Below the pieces are notes generated by a model. That model was given only the letters and a program-made list of their open reading frames with translations. It made no database searches and was not told the origin of the DNA. A DNA stretch of 64,000 bases from Streptomyces sindenensis (lineage in GTDB: Bacteria > Actinomycetota > Actinomycetes > Streptomycetales > Streptomycetaceae). The position numbers were made by a program, and so were the translations under genes. Shown in pieces: positions 17,446 through 26,120 of this stretch. Location of the stretch: contig NZ_BMSG01000001.1 in NCBI RefSeq assembly GCF_014649035.1, positions 186,001-250,000 of the forward strand, read 5' to 3'. Numbering within the stretch: position 1 is the stretch's first letter; each line of letters opens with the position of its first letter.

Positions 17446-17661
17446 ATGACTACCGAAGTCACGACCCAACTCTGGGTCAAGTCCTCCTACAGCAACAGCG
17501 GCACCTGCGTCGAGTGGGCCCCGCGCACCGCGTCCGCCACCGGCACCGTCCCCGTACGCGACTCGAAGAACCCGGGCGGTCCGGCCCTGGCCGTCGCCGC
17601 CGACGCGTTCTCCTCCTTCGTGGCGGGCGTCAAGGCCGGAGGCTTCGGCACCACCGCCTGA
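17446..17661 (+). CDS. DUF397 protein, copy 2
   Basis: The 71-residue protein starts at ATG 17446. It is nearly identical to copy 1 through the middle (VEWAPRTASATGTVPVRDSK and NPGGPAL), with different ends. The DNA is also nearly identical there, so this is a recent tandem duplication. A hairpin terminator follows at 17681. Confidence 0.92.
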   Translation: MTTEVTTQLWVKSSYSNSGTCVEWAPRTASATGTVPVRDSKNPGGPALAVAADAFSSFVAGVKAGGFGTTA

Positions 17662-17680
17662 TCGCCACCGCCTCAACGGA

Positions 17681-17704
17681 AGCCCCGCCGCGCACGGCGG
17701 GGCT
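17681..17704 (+). terminator. Rho-independent terminator after DUF397
   Basis: AGCCCCGCCG (17681-17690) pairs perfectly with CGGCGGGGCT (17695-17704) around a 4-base loop and is followed by TTCTG. It closes the XRE-DUF397-DUF397 unit. Confidence 0.85.
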
Positions 17705-17756
17705 TTCTGCTGTCCGGAGCGTCACCGTCGCCGGGCGGCCCGGCCCAGTGCGGCCT

Positions 17757-18038
17757 TCAGAGCGCCTTCCTCCGGGCGCGGGCGCGGCCCACGGCCTGGT
17801 TCGCGGCCTCCAGGGCGAGGCCGACGACTACGACCGTGATCAGGCGCAGCCACCACGGGAAGCCGAAGAGCTCCCCGCACACGAAGACCGTGGCGACCGA
17901 GACGACGAGGGTCACCGCGAACGGGAGAGTCTTCACCTCGCCGGTCGAGGAACCCGTGGAGTCCGTGGGACCCGTGCGGTCCGTGGAGTCCGTGGGACCC
18001 GTGCCGCCCGTGGGACCCGGCCCGGAAACCGATGTCAT
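17757..18038 (-). CDS. Small membrane protein
   Basis: The 93-residue protein starts at ATG 18038. A Gly/Thr/Ser/Asp-rich N-terminus with repeated GPTDSTG-like units precedes two hydrophobic spans (LPFAVTLVVSVATVFVCGEL and WWLRLITVVVVGLALEAA) and a basic tail. No family was recognised. It is followed by about 200 bases without a gene. Confidence 0.6.
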   Translation of the reverse strand: MTSVSGPGPTGGTGPTDSTDRTGPTDSTGSSTGEVKTLPFAVTLVVSVATVFVCGELFGFPWWLRLITVVVVGLALEAANQAVGRARARRKAL

Positions 18039-18246
18039 GCCGAAGCACGTCCTTCCTGTGACTGATGACGGAAGAACTCGCTCAGTTCACCGGCGAGCCA
18101 CCGGGCTTCACCCCGGACGCGACGCGGCGCTCACTCACTCCCCCGTGCATTCCCCTGTCGGTGAGCCGCAGGGCACCGATGTGGTCAGCATCGGGCACGG
18201 CGTACGACCGACCATAACAGCGCCTCCGGTGGAGCATCCGCGCTGG

Positions 18247-18750
18247 TCAGGGGAGGCGTTGGCCCCGGGCCGCCTCGAGGCGCACGAGGGTGGGAGGCTT
18301 CCCCGCCCGACCGCTCGTCCGGGCGTCGGCGTTCTCGGCCATGCGGCCCACGGGGCATGCGCGTCGCGGACGGCGCCGACCGCCCGTGCCGTGTCTCCCC
18401 ACGATCTCGACGGCTTCGCCGGCGTCCGGGAAGTGAGCGGTCACGGCGTAGTGATGGTTGCCGACCTGGACGGTCGTCATGGGTGCGGCCAGAAGGTCCA
18501 GGTACCAGGGCGCGTCAGCGGAGGAAGCCAGGACCCAGCAGCCGCGCTCCGCGTCGTAGGTGAGGGTCTCCAGCACGGTGTGATGGATGTGACCATCGGC
18601 TCTGGCGGTGTGGTGCAGGAGCAGCAGACGACGGCCCAGCACTGGCCCCAGCCCTATCCGGAAGAGGCTGACGGGCAGGCGTGCGACGTGTCGCCGCCAG
18701 CCGCCCGACGGTGGAAGGTGGTGATGGACGCCGTGGCGTTCTGTTCTCAT
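18247..18750 (-). CDS. F420H2-dependent (Ddn-type) nitroreductase/quinone reductase-like protein
   Basis: The 167-residue protein carries the deazaflavin-dependent nitroreductase signature: LGRRLLLLHHTARADG, TVLETLTYDAERGCWVLAS, APWYLDLLAAPMTTVQVGNHHYAVTA. Family members use cofactor F420 to reduce quinones or nitro compounds. After about residue 120 the sequence becomes Arg/Gly-rich ([18 protein letters not shown]) and does not resemble the usual C-terminus until a final VRLEAA; a compensated frame disturbance is possible. Confidence 0.72.
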   Translation of the reverse strand: MRTERHGVHHHLPPSGGWRRHVARLPVSLFRIGLGPVLGRRLLLLHHTARADGHIHHTVLETLTYDAERGCWVLASSADAPWYLDLLAAPMTTVQVGNHHYAVTAHFPDAGEAVEIVGRHGTGGRRRPRRACPVGRMAENADARTSGRAGKPPTLVRLEAARGQRLP

Positions 18751-18896
18751 CGAGCCGCCTCCTCGCGCCGTGCAGGGGAACCGATTGCGTAACGGAAGCC
18801 GGAGCCAACCCTTAGCAGGGGCAATCTTTGCATAATCTAAAGCTGGGCCGCCAGGGACGGCGGCCCACCGCAGGACGTCCGTCTGGTAGGAGCGCC

Positions 18897-19958
18897 GTGA
18901 TCACTGACAAGCGAAGGGACGCCGGAGCGGTGCTGTCCTGGCTGCCGATCGTGGTGATGGCGGTCGTCGCCGGGATCGACCTCTCGGCGGGGCCGGAAGC
19001 CGGCTTCCTGCCTCTGGTCTCCCTCGGCCCCGCCTTCGCCGGGCTGATCGGCACCTGGCGGCGTACCGCTCTCATCGGCGGGGTGGCCCTGCTGCTGTGC
19101 GTCGTTCTGGGCGTGTACGACGGTCTCTTCGACACCCAGCGGGGCTGGACGGCCATGGCCTCGGTCTCCGGGGTCACCCTGGCAGGCGTCCTGGCCGCCG
19201 GTTCCCGGATGCGGCGCGAGGCGGAGCTGGCCGGTGTGCGTTCGATCGCCGAGGCGACACAGAGCGTGCTGATGCGTCCCGTGCCCCGTCGCGTCGGGGA
19301 ATTGCGGACCGCGGTCTCCTACACGTCCGCGGTCGCGGAGTCACGTATCGGCGGCGATCTGTACGAGGTGGTGGCATCGCCGTACGGAGTCCGCGTCATC
19401 GTCGGTGACGTCCAGGGCAAGGGCCTCGCCGCGGTGGCGACGGCGGCCTCCGTCCTGGGCGTGTTCCGGGAGGCGGCGCACGACGAGCCGGATCTGACCG
19501 CACTCGCCGAGAGGCTGGAGCGCACCGTGGCCCGCGAAGAGGACGGGGAGAAGTTCGTCACGGCCATCATCGCCGAGATCCACACCGACGAGCGGGTCGC
19601 CGTCCTCCTGAACTGCGGACATCCCCCGCCCATGATCGTACGCGCCGACGGCTCCACCGATCTCCCTTCCCCGCCCGCCTACGCCCTGCCGCTGGGCCTG
19701 GGCATCCACGGTGGAGAACCTCCCCGGACCTACCGGACCGGGTTCGCGCCGGGCGACCAGCTCCTCCTCTACACCGACGGAGTCACCGAAGCGCGGGACG
19801 CCGACGGAGCCTTCTACCCCTTGCGGGAACAAGCCGGACTTCTCGGTGCCGCGGACACCGGAGAAGCTCTCGAAGCCCTGCGCGAGGACGTGGTGCGGCA
19901 CGCCAACGGCCCCCTGCACGACGACGCGGCGATGCTGCTGCTGCGCTACCGGCGGTGA
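18897..19958 (+). CDS. Membrane-bound SpoIIE-type PP2C phosphatase
   Basis: The 353-residue protein starts at GTG 18897, with AGGAG 5-9 bases upstream. Three or four N-terminal membrane helices (WLPIVVMAVVAGIDL, FLPLVSLGPAFAGLIG, LIGGVALLLCVVLGV, VSGVTLAGVLAAG) lead into a SpoIIE domain: [71 protein letters not shown]. The metal-binding Asp residues are intact. Such proteins dephosphorylate anti-sigma antagonists in response to envelope cues. A TAATCT-like promoter element precedes it at about 18831. Confidence 0.9.
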   Translation: MITDKRRDAGAVLSWLPIVVMAVVAGIDLSAGPEAGFLPLVSLGPAFAGLIGTWRRTALIGGVALLLCVVLGVYDGLFDTQRGWTAMASVSGVTLAGVLAAGSRMRREAELAGVRSIAEATQSVLMRPVPRRVGELRTAVSYTSAVAESRIGGDLYEVVASPYGVRVIVGDVQGKGLAAVATAASVLGVFREAAHDEPDLTALAERLERTVAREEDGEKFVTAIIAEIHTDERVAVLLNCGHPPPMIVRADGSTDLPSPPAYALPLGLGIHGGEPPRTYRTGFAPGDQLLLYTDGVTEARDADGAFYPLREQAGLLGAADTGEALEALREDVVRHANGPLHDDAAMLLLRYRR

Positions 19959-20017
19959 CGTCGCGCAATGACGGCCCGCGATGTACTCCCGGTGCGGACA
20001 CAGGATAGAAAGGTGCC

Positions 20018-20542
20018 ATGAGCAGCAAGGGCGCTCCGCCGAAGCGCATGGACGATGTGGACGCGGTGACCGAGGCGGTGCTGACGGCCTCCCGGTTGCT
20101 GGTCGCGGTCTCGGCGCGTTCGCTGGCGGAGGTGGAGGAGCGGGTGACCCTCCCCCAGTTCCGGATGCTGGTGGTGCTCTCCTCCCGGGGCGACACCAAG
20201 CTCGTCACGCTGGCGGAGCTGCTGGGCGTGGCCCCGTCCACGGCGATGCGCATGATCGACCGGCTGATCACCGCAGGGCTCGCCGACCGGCAGACCAACC
20301 CGGACAACCGCCGCGAAACCCTGCTTCGGCTGACCTCGGAGGGGCGTCGCACGGTGGAGAACGTCACCGCGCGCCGGCGCGAGGAGATCGCCTCGATCGT
20401 CCAGCACCTCTCCCCGCACCAGCGGACGGCGCTGATCAGTGCCCTGACGGACTTCAACAGCGCCGGCGGGGAGCGGCCCGCACGGCTGCCCGACGAGAGC
20501 CCCGGGCCTCACCCCCTGGGCTGGGGCGAGACGGCGGGCTGA
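20018..20542 (+). CDS. MarR-family transcriptional regulator
   Basis: The 174-residue protein has the MarR winged helix: LPQFRMLVVLSSRGDTKLVTLAELL, recognition helix PSTAMRMIDRLITAGLADRQ, and wing NPDNRRETLLRLTSEGRR. Dimerisation helices flank it. It is downstream of the membrane phosphatase (59-base gap). The C-terminus is Pro/Gly-rich. Ligand and targets are unknown. Confidence 0.9.
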   Translation: MSSKGAPPKRMDDVDAVTEAVLTASRLLVAVSARSLAEVEERVTLPQFRMLVVLSSRGDTKLVTLAELLGVAPSTAMRMIDRLITAGLADRQTNPDNRRETLLRLTSEGRRTVENVTARRREEIASIVQHLSPHQRTALISALTDFNSAGGERPARLPDESPGPHPLGWGETAG

Positions 20543-20587
20543 TCCGGCACTCACCCCCGACCCGGGGCCCTGTGGCAGCAAATTGAC

Positions 20588-20704
20588 ATGACCTTGACAT
20601 TTACAACGTCCGCGCCCGAGGCTCGGGATCCGGGCCACGACGACCACACCCACGTCGTCGGAGGCAGCGGCCGCTTCCGGTCCGCGCCCGGCTGCGGCAT
20701 CTGA
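20588..20704 (+). CDS. Candidate 38-residue peptide gene
   Basis: A short frame opens at ATG 20588, 45 bases after the MarR stop, and closes at 20704, just before a strong hairpin. Its start region is AT-rich (two TTGACAT units, at 20583 and 20594). The peptide contains a GHDDHTHVVGG stretch that could bind metal and ends in a Cys. The ribosome site is weak. It may be only chance, but the placement between a regulator and a terminator suits a small gene. Confidence 0.3.
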   Translation: MTLTFTTSAPEARDPGHDDHTHVVGGSGRFRSAPGCGI

Positions 20705-20724
20705 CGCCGCGGCACTCCCCTGAC

Positions 20725-20764
20725 GTGCGGGGGCCTCCGGTCGGCGGACCGGAGGCCCCCGCAC
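20725..20764. terminator. Strong bidirectional terminator, 18-bp perfect stem
   Basis: Bases 20725-20742 pair perfectly with 20747-20764 around a GGCG loop. It separates the MarR unit from the convergent kinase gene. Confidence 0.88.
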
Positions 20765-20794
20765 TCGCATGGCGCAGGTCCCGGGACCGGTGTG

Positions 20795-20836
20795 CGCCGG
20801 GCATGCGGAGCGGTGGAGAACCGCATGCGCCCGGCG
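20795..20836 (-). terminator. Hairpin downstream of the PQQ kinase gene
   Basis: Bases 20795-20808 pair with 20821-20836 with a two-base bulge and a 12-base loop. It lies 17 bases beyond the kinase stop on the minus strand. Confidence 0.55.
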
Positions 20837-20852
20837 CCGTCCGGGGCGGGGC

Positions 20853-23225
20853 TCAGGAGGCCGGGGCCGTCATGACCGTGCCGTCGTCGAAGGTCAGGAA
20901 GCAGGCGCCCCCGGACACCAGCACCGTGGTCGGCTGGGCTTTGACGCCATCGAAGGCGCTGCCCTTCCGGGGCCAGTCCCGGATGTTGCCCAAGGTCGCC
21001 TCCGGGGCGCCGTCGTCCAGTGCGAAGGCGCGTACGCCGTTGACGCCGAAGGTCAGCAGCCTGTCCCCGGCCACCACCACGGAGTCCCCGCGCTTCCAGG
21101 GCGCGGTCCACCGTTCGTCCCCGCTGCGCGCGTCGATCGCCTGGATGTACCGGGAGCCCTCGCGCAGCCCCTTCCCCTCCACGAAGAGCAGTCCGTCGCG
21201 GCTCACGGCCTCCGGGGAGGGCGCGCGCGTGTCCCCCACCTTCCGCAGGGTCCGCGCGTCCACGATGCCGCCGCCGCAGACGTCGTACGGGGCGCTGCGG
21301 ATGCGGCGGTCGCAGTTCCAGGGGGCCTCGGCCAGTGTCTTCCCGGTCGCCGGGTCGAGGGTGAGGGTCTCCTGGCTGCCGGTGAGCCACACGCGGTCGC
21401 CCACGACGTCAAGACTGGGCGGGAACGCCCAGGCGATCACCCGCTCCCAGACCTGCGCGCGGTCGTCGGCGTCGTACGCGCGGAAGAGCATGTTGGCGGC
21501 GCCGCCCGCTCCGCCGACGCCTGTGTACGAGACGAAGATCCGCCCGTCGTGGACGCGGGCCACCGAGGGGGTGTACCCGGTCCGGCCCGGGAGCCGGGCG
21601 ACCGGCTTTCCGTCGGACAGGTTCAGCACGTCGAACCCGTCTCCGTCGGCCGCGGTGACATAGGCGTGCCGGTCGTCGACGTCGAGGCCGCCGACACCGA
21701 GGAGGCCGGTGGGCGCGCCCTCGGCGGGATAGCGCCACAGCCGGGAGCCGTCGGAGGCGTCGCGCGCCTCCAGCCGGGTCTGCCGGGTCGCCTCGTCCCG
21801 GAGCCGGCAGACGAGGACATCGCCGCTGAGCGCACAGTCGTCAGCCGCGCCCGGACCGTCGAAGGAGGTTGCCCACGGGCGCCAGTTGTCGGGTTGGAGG
21901 GTTCGGTCCAGGCTGTCGGGCCCGAAGTCCGCCATCCCGCTGACGGCCACGGGCGCGGTGCGCGCGGGCGGTGTGGCCGAGGGGGCGGTGCTCCCGGCGC
22001 TCCGGTCCGGCGCCGGAGCGGCGTTGCCCGGGGTTCCCGGTTCGGGGTCGTCGTCCGGGAGGAGCAGCGAGGCTGCCGTCAGCACTCCCGCGAGCAGGCC
22101 CGCTCCCACGCCGATGGCAAGGCCCAGGCGGCGGCCGCGCGCCCACGCCGGTCTCCCGGTGCGGGACCGCCCCGCCCGCTGCCCCGGCTGCCCGTCCGCC
22201 GCGCCGTTTCCGTCCCCTTCGCTCTGCCCGGGCCGCGAAGCCCGGGCGGCACCGGCCGGGGCAGCGGCCGGGGCGGCCCGGGGCATCGGGGGTGCTTCGA
22301 GAGCCGCCACCACGGCGGTCTCGTACGTACCGATCAGTTCGCGTACGCCGTCCGGCCAGGGGAAGGCTCCGGGGGCCGACGCGGGCGGGACGCCCGGTCG
22401 TTGCGGCCGGGACGAGGTGTCGAGCGCCCGGATCAGCTCGGCCGTCGTCGGCCTGCGGGCGGGGTCCCGGTGCAGGCAGTCGGCCACGGTCTGCCGCAAC
22501 TCGTCCGGCACCCCGGAGAGTTCGGGCCGCCCCTGGGCGATGCGGTGCACGATCGCGGCGAGTTCGGTGTCCTCGAACGGCCCGTGGCCGGTGGCGGCGA
22601 AGCAGAGCACCGCCCCCAGGCAGAACACATCGGACGCGCCGGTCACCGACCGGTCGCCGGCGACGTGTTCGGGCGACATGAAGCCCGGCGAACCCACCAT
22701 GACACCGGTCGCCGTGAGCGCCGTCATGTCGTACGCCTGGGCGATTCCGAAGTCGATGAGCCTCGGTCCCGTGGCGCCGAGGACGACGTTGGCGGGCTTC
22801 AGGTCCCGGTGGACGAGCCGTGCGCCGTGCACGGCCGCCAGCCCGCGGGCGATGGCCGCGCCGAGGTCGCGGACGACGGGAACGGGCAGCGGACCGTGCC
22901 GGCCCACCGCCTCCTCCAGCGACGGCCCGGCGATGTACTGGGTGGCCAGCCACGGCCGTTCGGCCTCCGGGTCGGCGTCGACGAGTGCGGAGACGTACGG
23001 TCCGCGCACGGCACGCGCCGCCTCCGCCTCGCGCCGGAAGCGGAGCCGGAAGTCCCCCGCGTGCTCCAGGTCGCGGCGGACGGTCTTCAGTGCGACCAGG
23101 CCCTCGGGACCGCCGCCGGGCGGTACGGCGAGGTGGACCGTTCCCATCCCGCCGGAGCCGAGTCCGGCGAGCAGCCGGTAGGGGCCGATGTCGTACGGGG
23201 CGTCGGCGTCGAGCGGGCGCAGCAC
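20853..23225 (-). CDS. Ser/Thr protein kinase with PQQ beta-propeller ectodomain (1)
   Basis: The 790-residue protein has a complete PknB-type kinase at residues about 14-275: GSGGMG loop, Lys 47 in ALKTVR, catalytic HRDLKPAN (139-146), DFG (158-160) and SPEH near the activation segment. A Pro/Ala/Gly-rich linker and one membrane span (LGLAIGVGAGLLAGVLTAASLLL, about 375-397) lead to an outer domain with PQQ/WD40-like blades (SRLWRYPAEGAP, GDGFDVLNLSDGKPVARLPG, DARSGDERWTAPWK). It probably senses an extracytoplasmic ligand. The next kinase gene upstream is a paralogue, 84 bases away. Confidence 0.92.
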   Translation of the reverse strand: MLRPLDADAPYDIGPYRLLAGLGSGGMGTVHLAVPPGGGPEGLVALKTVRRDLEHAGDFRLRFRREAEAARAVRGPYVSALVDADPEAERPWLATQYIAGPSLEEAVGRHGPLPVPVVRDLGAAIARGLAAVHGARLVHRDLKPANVVLGATGPRLIDFGIAQAYDMTALTATGVMVGSPGFMSPEHVAGDRSVTGASDVFCLGAVLCFAATGHGPFEDTELAAIVHRIAQGRPELSGVPDELRQTVADCLHRDPARRPTTAELIRALDTSSRPQRPGVPPASAPGAFPWPDGVRELIGTYETAVVAALEAPPMPRAAPAAAPAGAARASRPGQSEGDGNGAADGQPGQRAGRSRTGRPAWARGRRLGLAIGVGAGLLAGVLTAASLLLPDDDPEPGTPGNAAPAPDRSAGSTAPSATPPARTAPVAVSGMADFGPDSLDRTLQPDNWRPWATSFDGPGAADDCALSGDVLVCRLRDEATRQTRLEARDASDGSRLWRYPAEGAPTGLLGVGGLDVDDRHAYVTAADGDGFDVLNLSDGKPVARLPGRTGYTPSVARVHDGRIFVSYTGVGGAGGAANMLFRAYDADDRAQVWERVIAWAFPPSLDVVGDRVWLTGSQETLTLDPATGKTLAEAPWNCDRRIRSAPYDVCGGGIVDARTLRKVGDTRAPSPEAVSRDGLLFVEGKGLREGSRYIQAIDARSGDERWTAPWKRGDSVVVAGDRLLTFGVNGVRAFALDDGAPEATLGNIRDWPRKGSAFDGVKAQPTTVLVSGGACFLTFDDGTVMTAPAS

Positions 23226-23309
23226 AGGGCACCTCTCCGGAGCGGTCTGCCCTCACGGGCGTCGGGCGGGTCTGCGGGGCGGACGGGGGGTGGAGCTGTC
23301 GGACGGGTG

Positions 23310-25949
23310 TCAGGCGGGGAGTTCGAGGGACCGGACGGTCCCGTCGTGGAAGGCCAGGTAGACCAGTCCGCCGAGCGAGATCACCTCGGGCGCCCAGACC
23401 TTGTTCGCCACGTCGTCGAACTCCCCGAAGTCGTCGGATCCGGCACCGGAACCGCCGGGCGGCACGTACCCGGGCGCCCCCTCGATCTCGTGCCGGGCAC
23501 TCTCGCCGCCGCGCAGGGGCAGCGTGTAGAGGTTCCGGTTGTCGGCGAAAAGCGCGGTGGATCCGACGATCACGGGCTCCGAGTGGAGGTAGCCGCCCTT
23601 CGCCGACTCGACCTGGTCCGCTTCCCGTCCGGGCAGCGCGCCGACGGTGCGCGGAGGCCGGTCACCGCCGGGGGCCGAGAGGTCGGTGAGTTCCACCGCG
23701 CCACTGGACGCGTTCGGCTCCAGCCCGTACTCCCGCCCCCCGGCGGCGACGACGCCCCGGGCCCTCGGGGCGCGGGCGTCAGGGTCCTGGTCCGCCGCCA
23801 CCGGGCGCAGCGTGACCGCGTCCAGGATCGCGGTGTCCTGGCCCTCGATGTCGCAGTACACCTGACCGCCGTGGACGCGCATCGCGGTGCAGCTCCCGTC
23901 CCCCGGCACGATCACCGGTGTCCGCTTGCCGGTCCGGCCGTCGAACGCGACCAGGCCGCCGTCGGTCACGGCGATGAGCCTGCCCTCCACGAAGATCTCG
24001 GCGCGGTACATCCCGTACCCGGCCATCGGCGCGTCGTGCGAGGTGAGCCCCTCCTTCCACAGCCGTTCGCCGCTGCGGACGTCCACCGCGTAGACGGTCG
24101 CCGCGCTGCCGCCGAGGGTGAAGAACGCGACCTTGTCGCCGAGGAGCGGGTCGCCGTACAGCTCGGTCTCCTCACCGCTCCCCGTGTCGCTCTCCCAGCG
24201 GACCTTCCCGTCCTTGGCCGCACGTCCCCGGACGACGCCGGCCTCCATGGTGACGACGACATCGTCCTGGATCAGCGGACTGCTGCCGCGGCCCGGCAGG
24301 ACCACACCCCGGTTGCTGGTCGCGGCCCGGCCACCGGGGGCGGGAGAGGCCGCCTTCCACAACGGCTTCCCGTCGGACGGGCGTACGGCCTCCAGGCCGC
24401 CTGCGAGGGTGCGGCAGACGAGGATCTCGCGGCTGAGCGCACAACTCCACGGCCGCTCCTCCAGCTTCCCCGACCACGGCTTCCACCCGGCCGGGCGCGC
24501 GGCGGAATCGGCCGGGAAGTAGCGGCTGCGGTCGACGCCGAGCCGGTCCAGCCCGGCGCCCGCCGCGATGCCGGCCGCAGGTGAACCCGACGCCGAGGGG
24601 GAGGCGGCACCGGACCGCCCGGACGAGGCGCCCGGCCCGCCGCTCCCGGCCTCGTTCCCGCCGTCGTCCCGCAAGGTCCTCAGGCCGACCACGCTCAGCA
24701 CGCTCACGGCCAGCACCGCCGTGACCGCGATGAGGGTTCGACGGCGCCGGCCGGGGCGGGGGGCTTCGGCGGGCGACGCGGCGACGTTCTCGTCCGGCGG
24801 GCGAGTGATCGTCGCGGCGCTGTGGAGCGGAGACGCACCCGGCATCGTGGGCACAGGGGTGGTCAGGGGACCCGCCGCCGCGACGACAGCGGCCAGCTCC
24901 CTCTCGTGGGTGGCCACCAACTCCCGCACCGCGACCGGCCAGACCCGCTGCCCGACGCCGTCGCCGGAACGGGCGTCCGCCGCCGCGCCCCGCTCCGCGC
25001 CGACGCCCGCCGCGTCCGGCTCCGCACCGACGCCCGCCGCGAACGCGTCCGCGGCGGCCCCGGCGTCCGCCGTCACCGCCGTCCGGAACCGTTCCTCCAG
25101 GACCACCGAGTCGGGTCGCCGGGCCGGATCGGGGGAGAGGCAGTCCTCGATCAGCTCGCGCACGGCGTCCGGCACCGCGTCGAGATCCGTCTGCGCCTGC
25201 GAGATCCGGTAGAGCACGGCGGCCAACGGGCCGGTGCCGAAAGGGGATTCTCCGGTGGCGGCGTAGCACAGCACCGAGGCCATGCAGAAGACGTCGGACG
25301 CCGCCACCACGTGCCGTCCGCCCAGCACATGCTCCGGGGACATGTATCCCGGTGAGCCCAGCATCGCCCCGGTCGCGGTCATCGTGCTGGCGCCGAAAGC
25401 CCGCGCGATACCGAAGTCGATCACCTTGGCGCCGTCCCTGCCGAGCAGGACGTTCGACGGCTTCAGATCCCGGTGCTGGACACGGGCGTGATGGATGCCG
25501 CGCAGCCCCCGCACGAGATCGAGCCCCAGGGCGCGCACCGTCGCCACGGGCAGGGGCCCGGCCGCGCGGACCGCACGCTCCAGCGTGGGCCCGGCCACGT
25601 ACTCGGTGGCCAGCCAGGGCTCCGCGGCCTCGGCGTCACCGGACAGGAGCCGGGCGGCGAAACGGCTCTCGACCGACCGGGCGGTGTCGATCTCGCGGCG
25701 GAACCGGTCGCGGAACGCCTGATCCCCCACCAGCTCGGGCCGGACGGTCTTGACCGCCGCCAGCTGCGGTCCGGAGCCCTCGGACACCGGCCGGGTGTCG
25801 GCACCGAGGTAGACCTCTCCCATACCGCCCGCGCCGAGGCGGGCGAGGATCCGGTACGGGCCGATACGCCGGGGAGCCCGCTCCGGCAGCACGCCGAGAG
25901 CTTCACGCCCCCGGTCGGCCGCGTCCCCGCCGTGCCCTTCGACTGCCAT
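23310..25949 (-). CDS. Ser/Thr protein kinase with PQQ beta-propeller ectodomain (2)
   Basis: The 879-residue paralogue of the preceding kinase has a kinase domain at residues about 29-300 (GAGGMGEV, Lys 67, HRDLKPSN at 159-166, DFG at 178-180, SPEH). A short Ala/Asp/Gly repeat patch in the linker (AFAAGVGAEPDAAGVGAERGAA) is followed by a span (RTLIAVTAVLAVSVLSVVGL) and a PQQ-like domain (DGKPLWKAASPAPGG, KDGKVRWESDTGSG, VDVRSGERLWKEG, FDGRTGKRTPVIV). Order and spacing show tandem duplication followed by divergence. It starts at ATG 25949 and may be co-transcribed with kinase 1. Confidence 0.92.
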   Translation of the reverse strand: MAVEGHGGDAADRGREALGVLPERAPRRIGPYRILARLGAGGMGEVYLGADTRPVSEGSGPQLAAVKTVRPELVGDQAFRDRFRREIDTARSVESRFAARLLSGDAEAAEPWLATEYVAGPTLERAVRAAGPLPVATVRALGLDLVRGLRGIHHARVQHRDLKPSNVLLGRDGAKVIDFGIARAFGASTMTATGAMLGSPGYMSPEHVLGGRHVVAASDVFCMASVLCYAATGESPFGTGPLAAVLYRISQAQTDLDAVPDAVRELIEDCLSPDPARRPDSVVLEERFRTAVTADAGAAADAFAAGVGAEPDAAGVGAERGAAADARSGDGVGQRVWPVAVRELVATHERELAAVVAAAGPLTTPVPTMPGASPLHSAATITRPPDENVAASPAEAPRPGRRRRTLIAVTAVLAVSVLSVVGLRTLRDDGGNEAGSGGPGASSGRSGAASPSASGSPAAGIAAGAGLDRLGVDRSRYFPADSAARPAGWKPWSGKLEERPWSCALSREILVCRTLAGGLEAVRPSDGKPLWKAASPAPGGRAATSNRGVVLPGRGSSPLIQDDVVVTMEAGVVRGRAAKDGKVRWESDTGSGEETELYGDPLLGDKVAFFTLGGSAATVYAVDVRSGERLWKEGLTSHDAPMAGYGMYRAEIFVEGRLIAVTDGGLVAFDGRTGKRTPVIVPGDGSCTAMRVHGGQVYCDIEGQDTAILDAVTLRPVAADQDPDARAPRARGVVAAGGREYGLEPNASSGAVELTDLSAPGGDRPPRTVGALPGREADQVESAKGGYLHSEPVIVGSTALFADNRNLYTLPLRGGESARHEIEGAPGYVPPGGSGAGSDDFGEFDDVANKVWAPEVISLGGLVYLAFHDGTVRSLELPA

Positions 25950-26120
25950 GCCCCACTCCCCCGTTGACCCGTGACGGCCCTGCCTGCCCTCTTGACGATC
26001 AAGCCTGGCATCTGGCCGAGCCCCGCGCCACCCCCGACCGTGAGCGGGGGCTCCTCGCGGCCCGGCCGCCCGTGGGGCCCATGGAGAACCAATGCCAAAG
26101 CCGCCGTACTTCGCCGGGCC

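Noticed and set aside
18247..18420. Frameshift in the F420-type oxidoreductase C-terminus
   Set aside because: The C-terminus is unusual, but no alternative frame gives a convincing family match, so the gene is kept as intact.
20769..24584. A 1271-codon open frame on the plus strand
   Set aside because: It is antisense to the two kinase genes. The product is Arg/Gly/Pro-rich with no domain.
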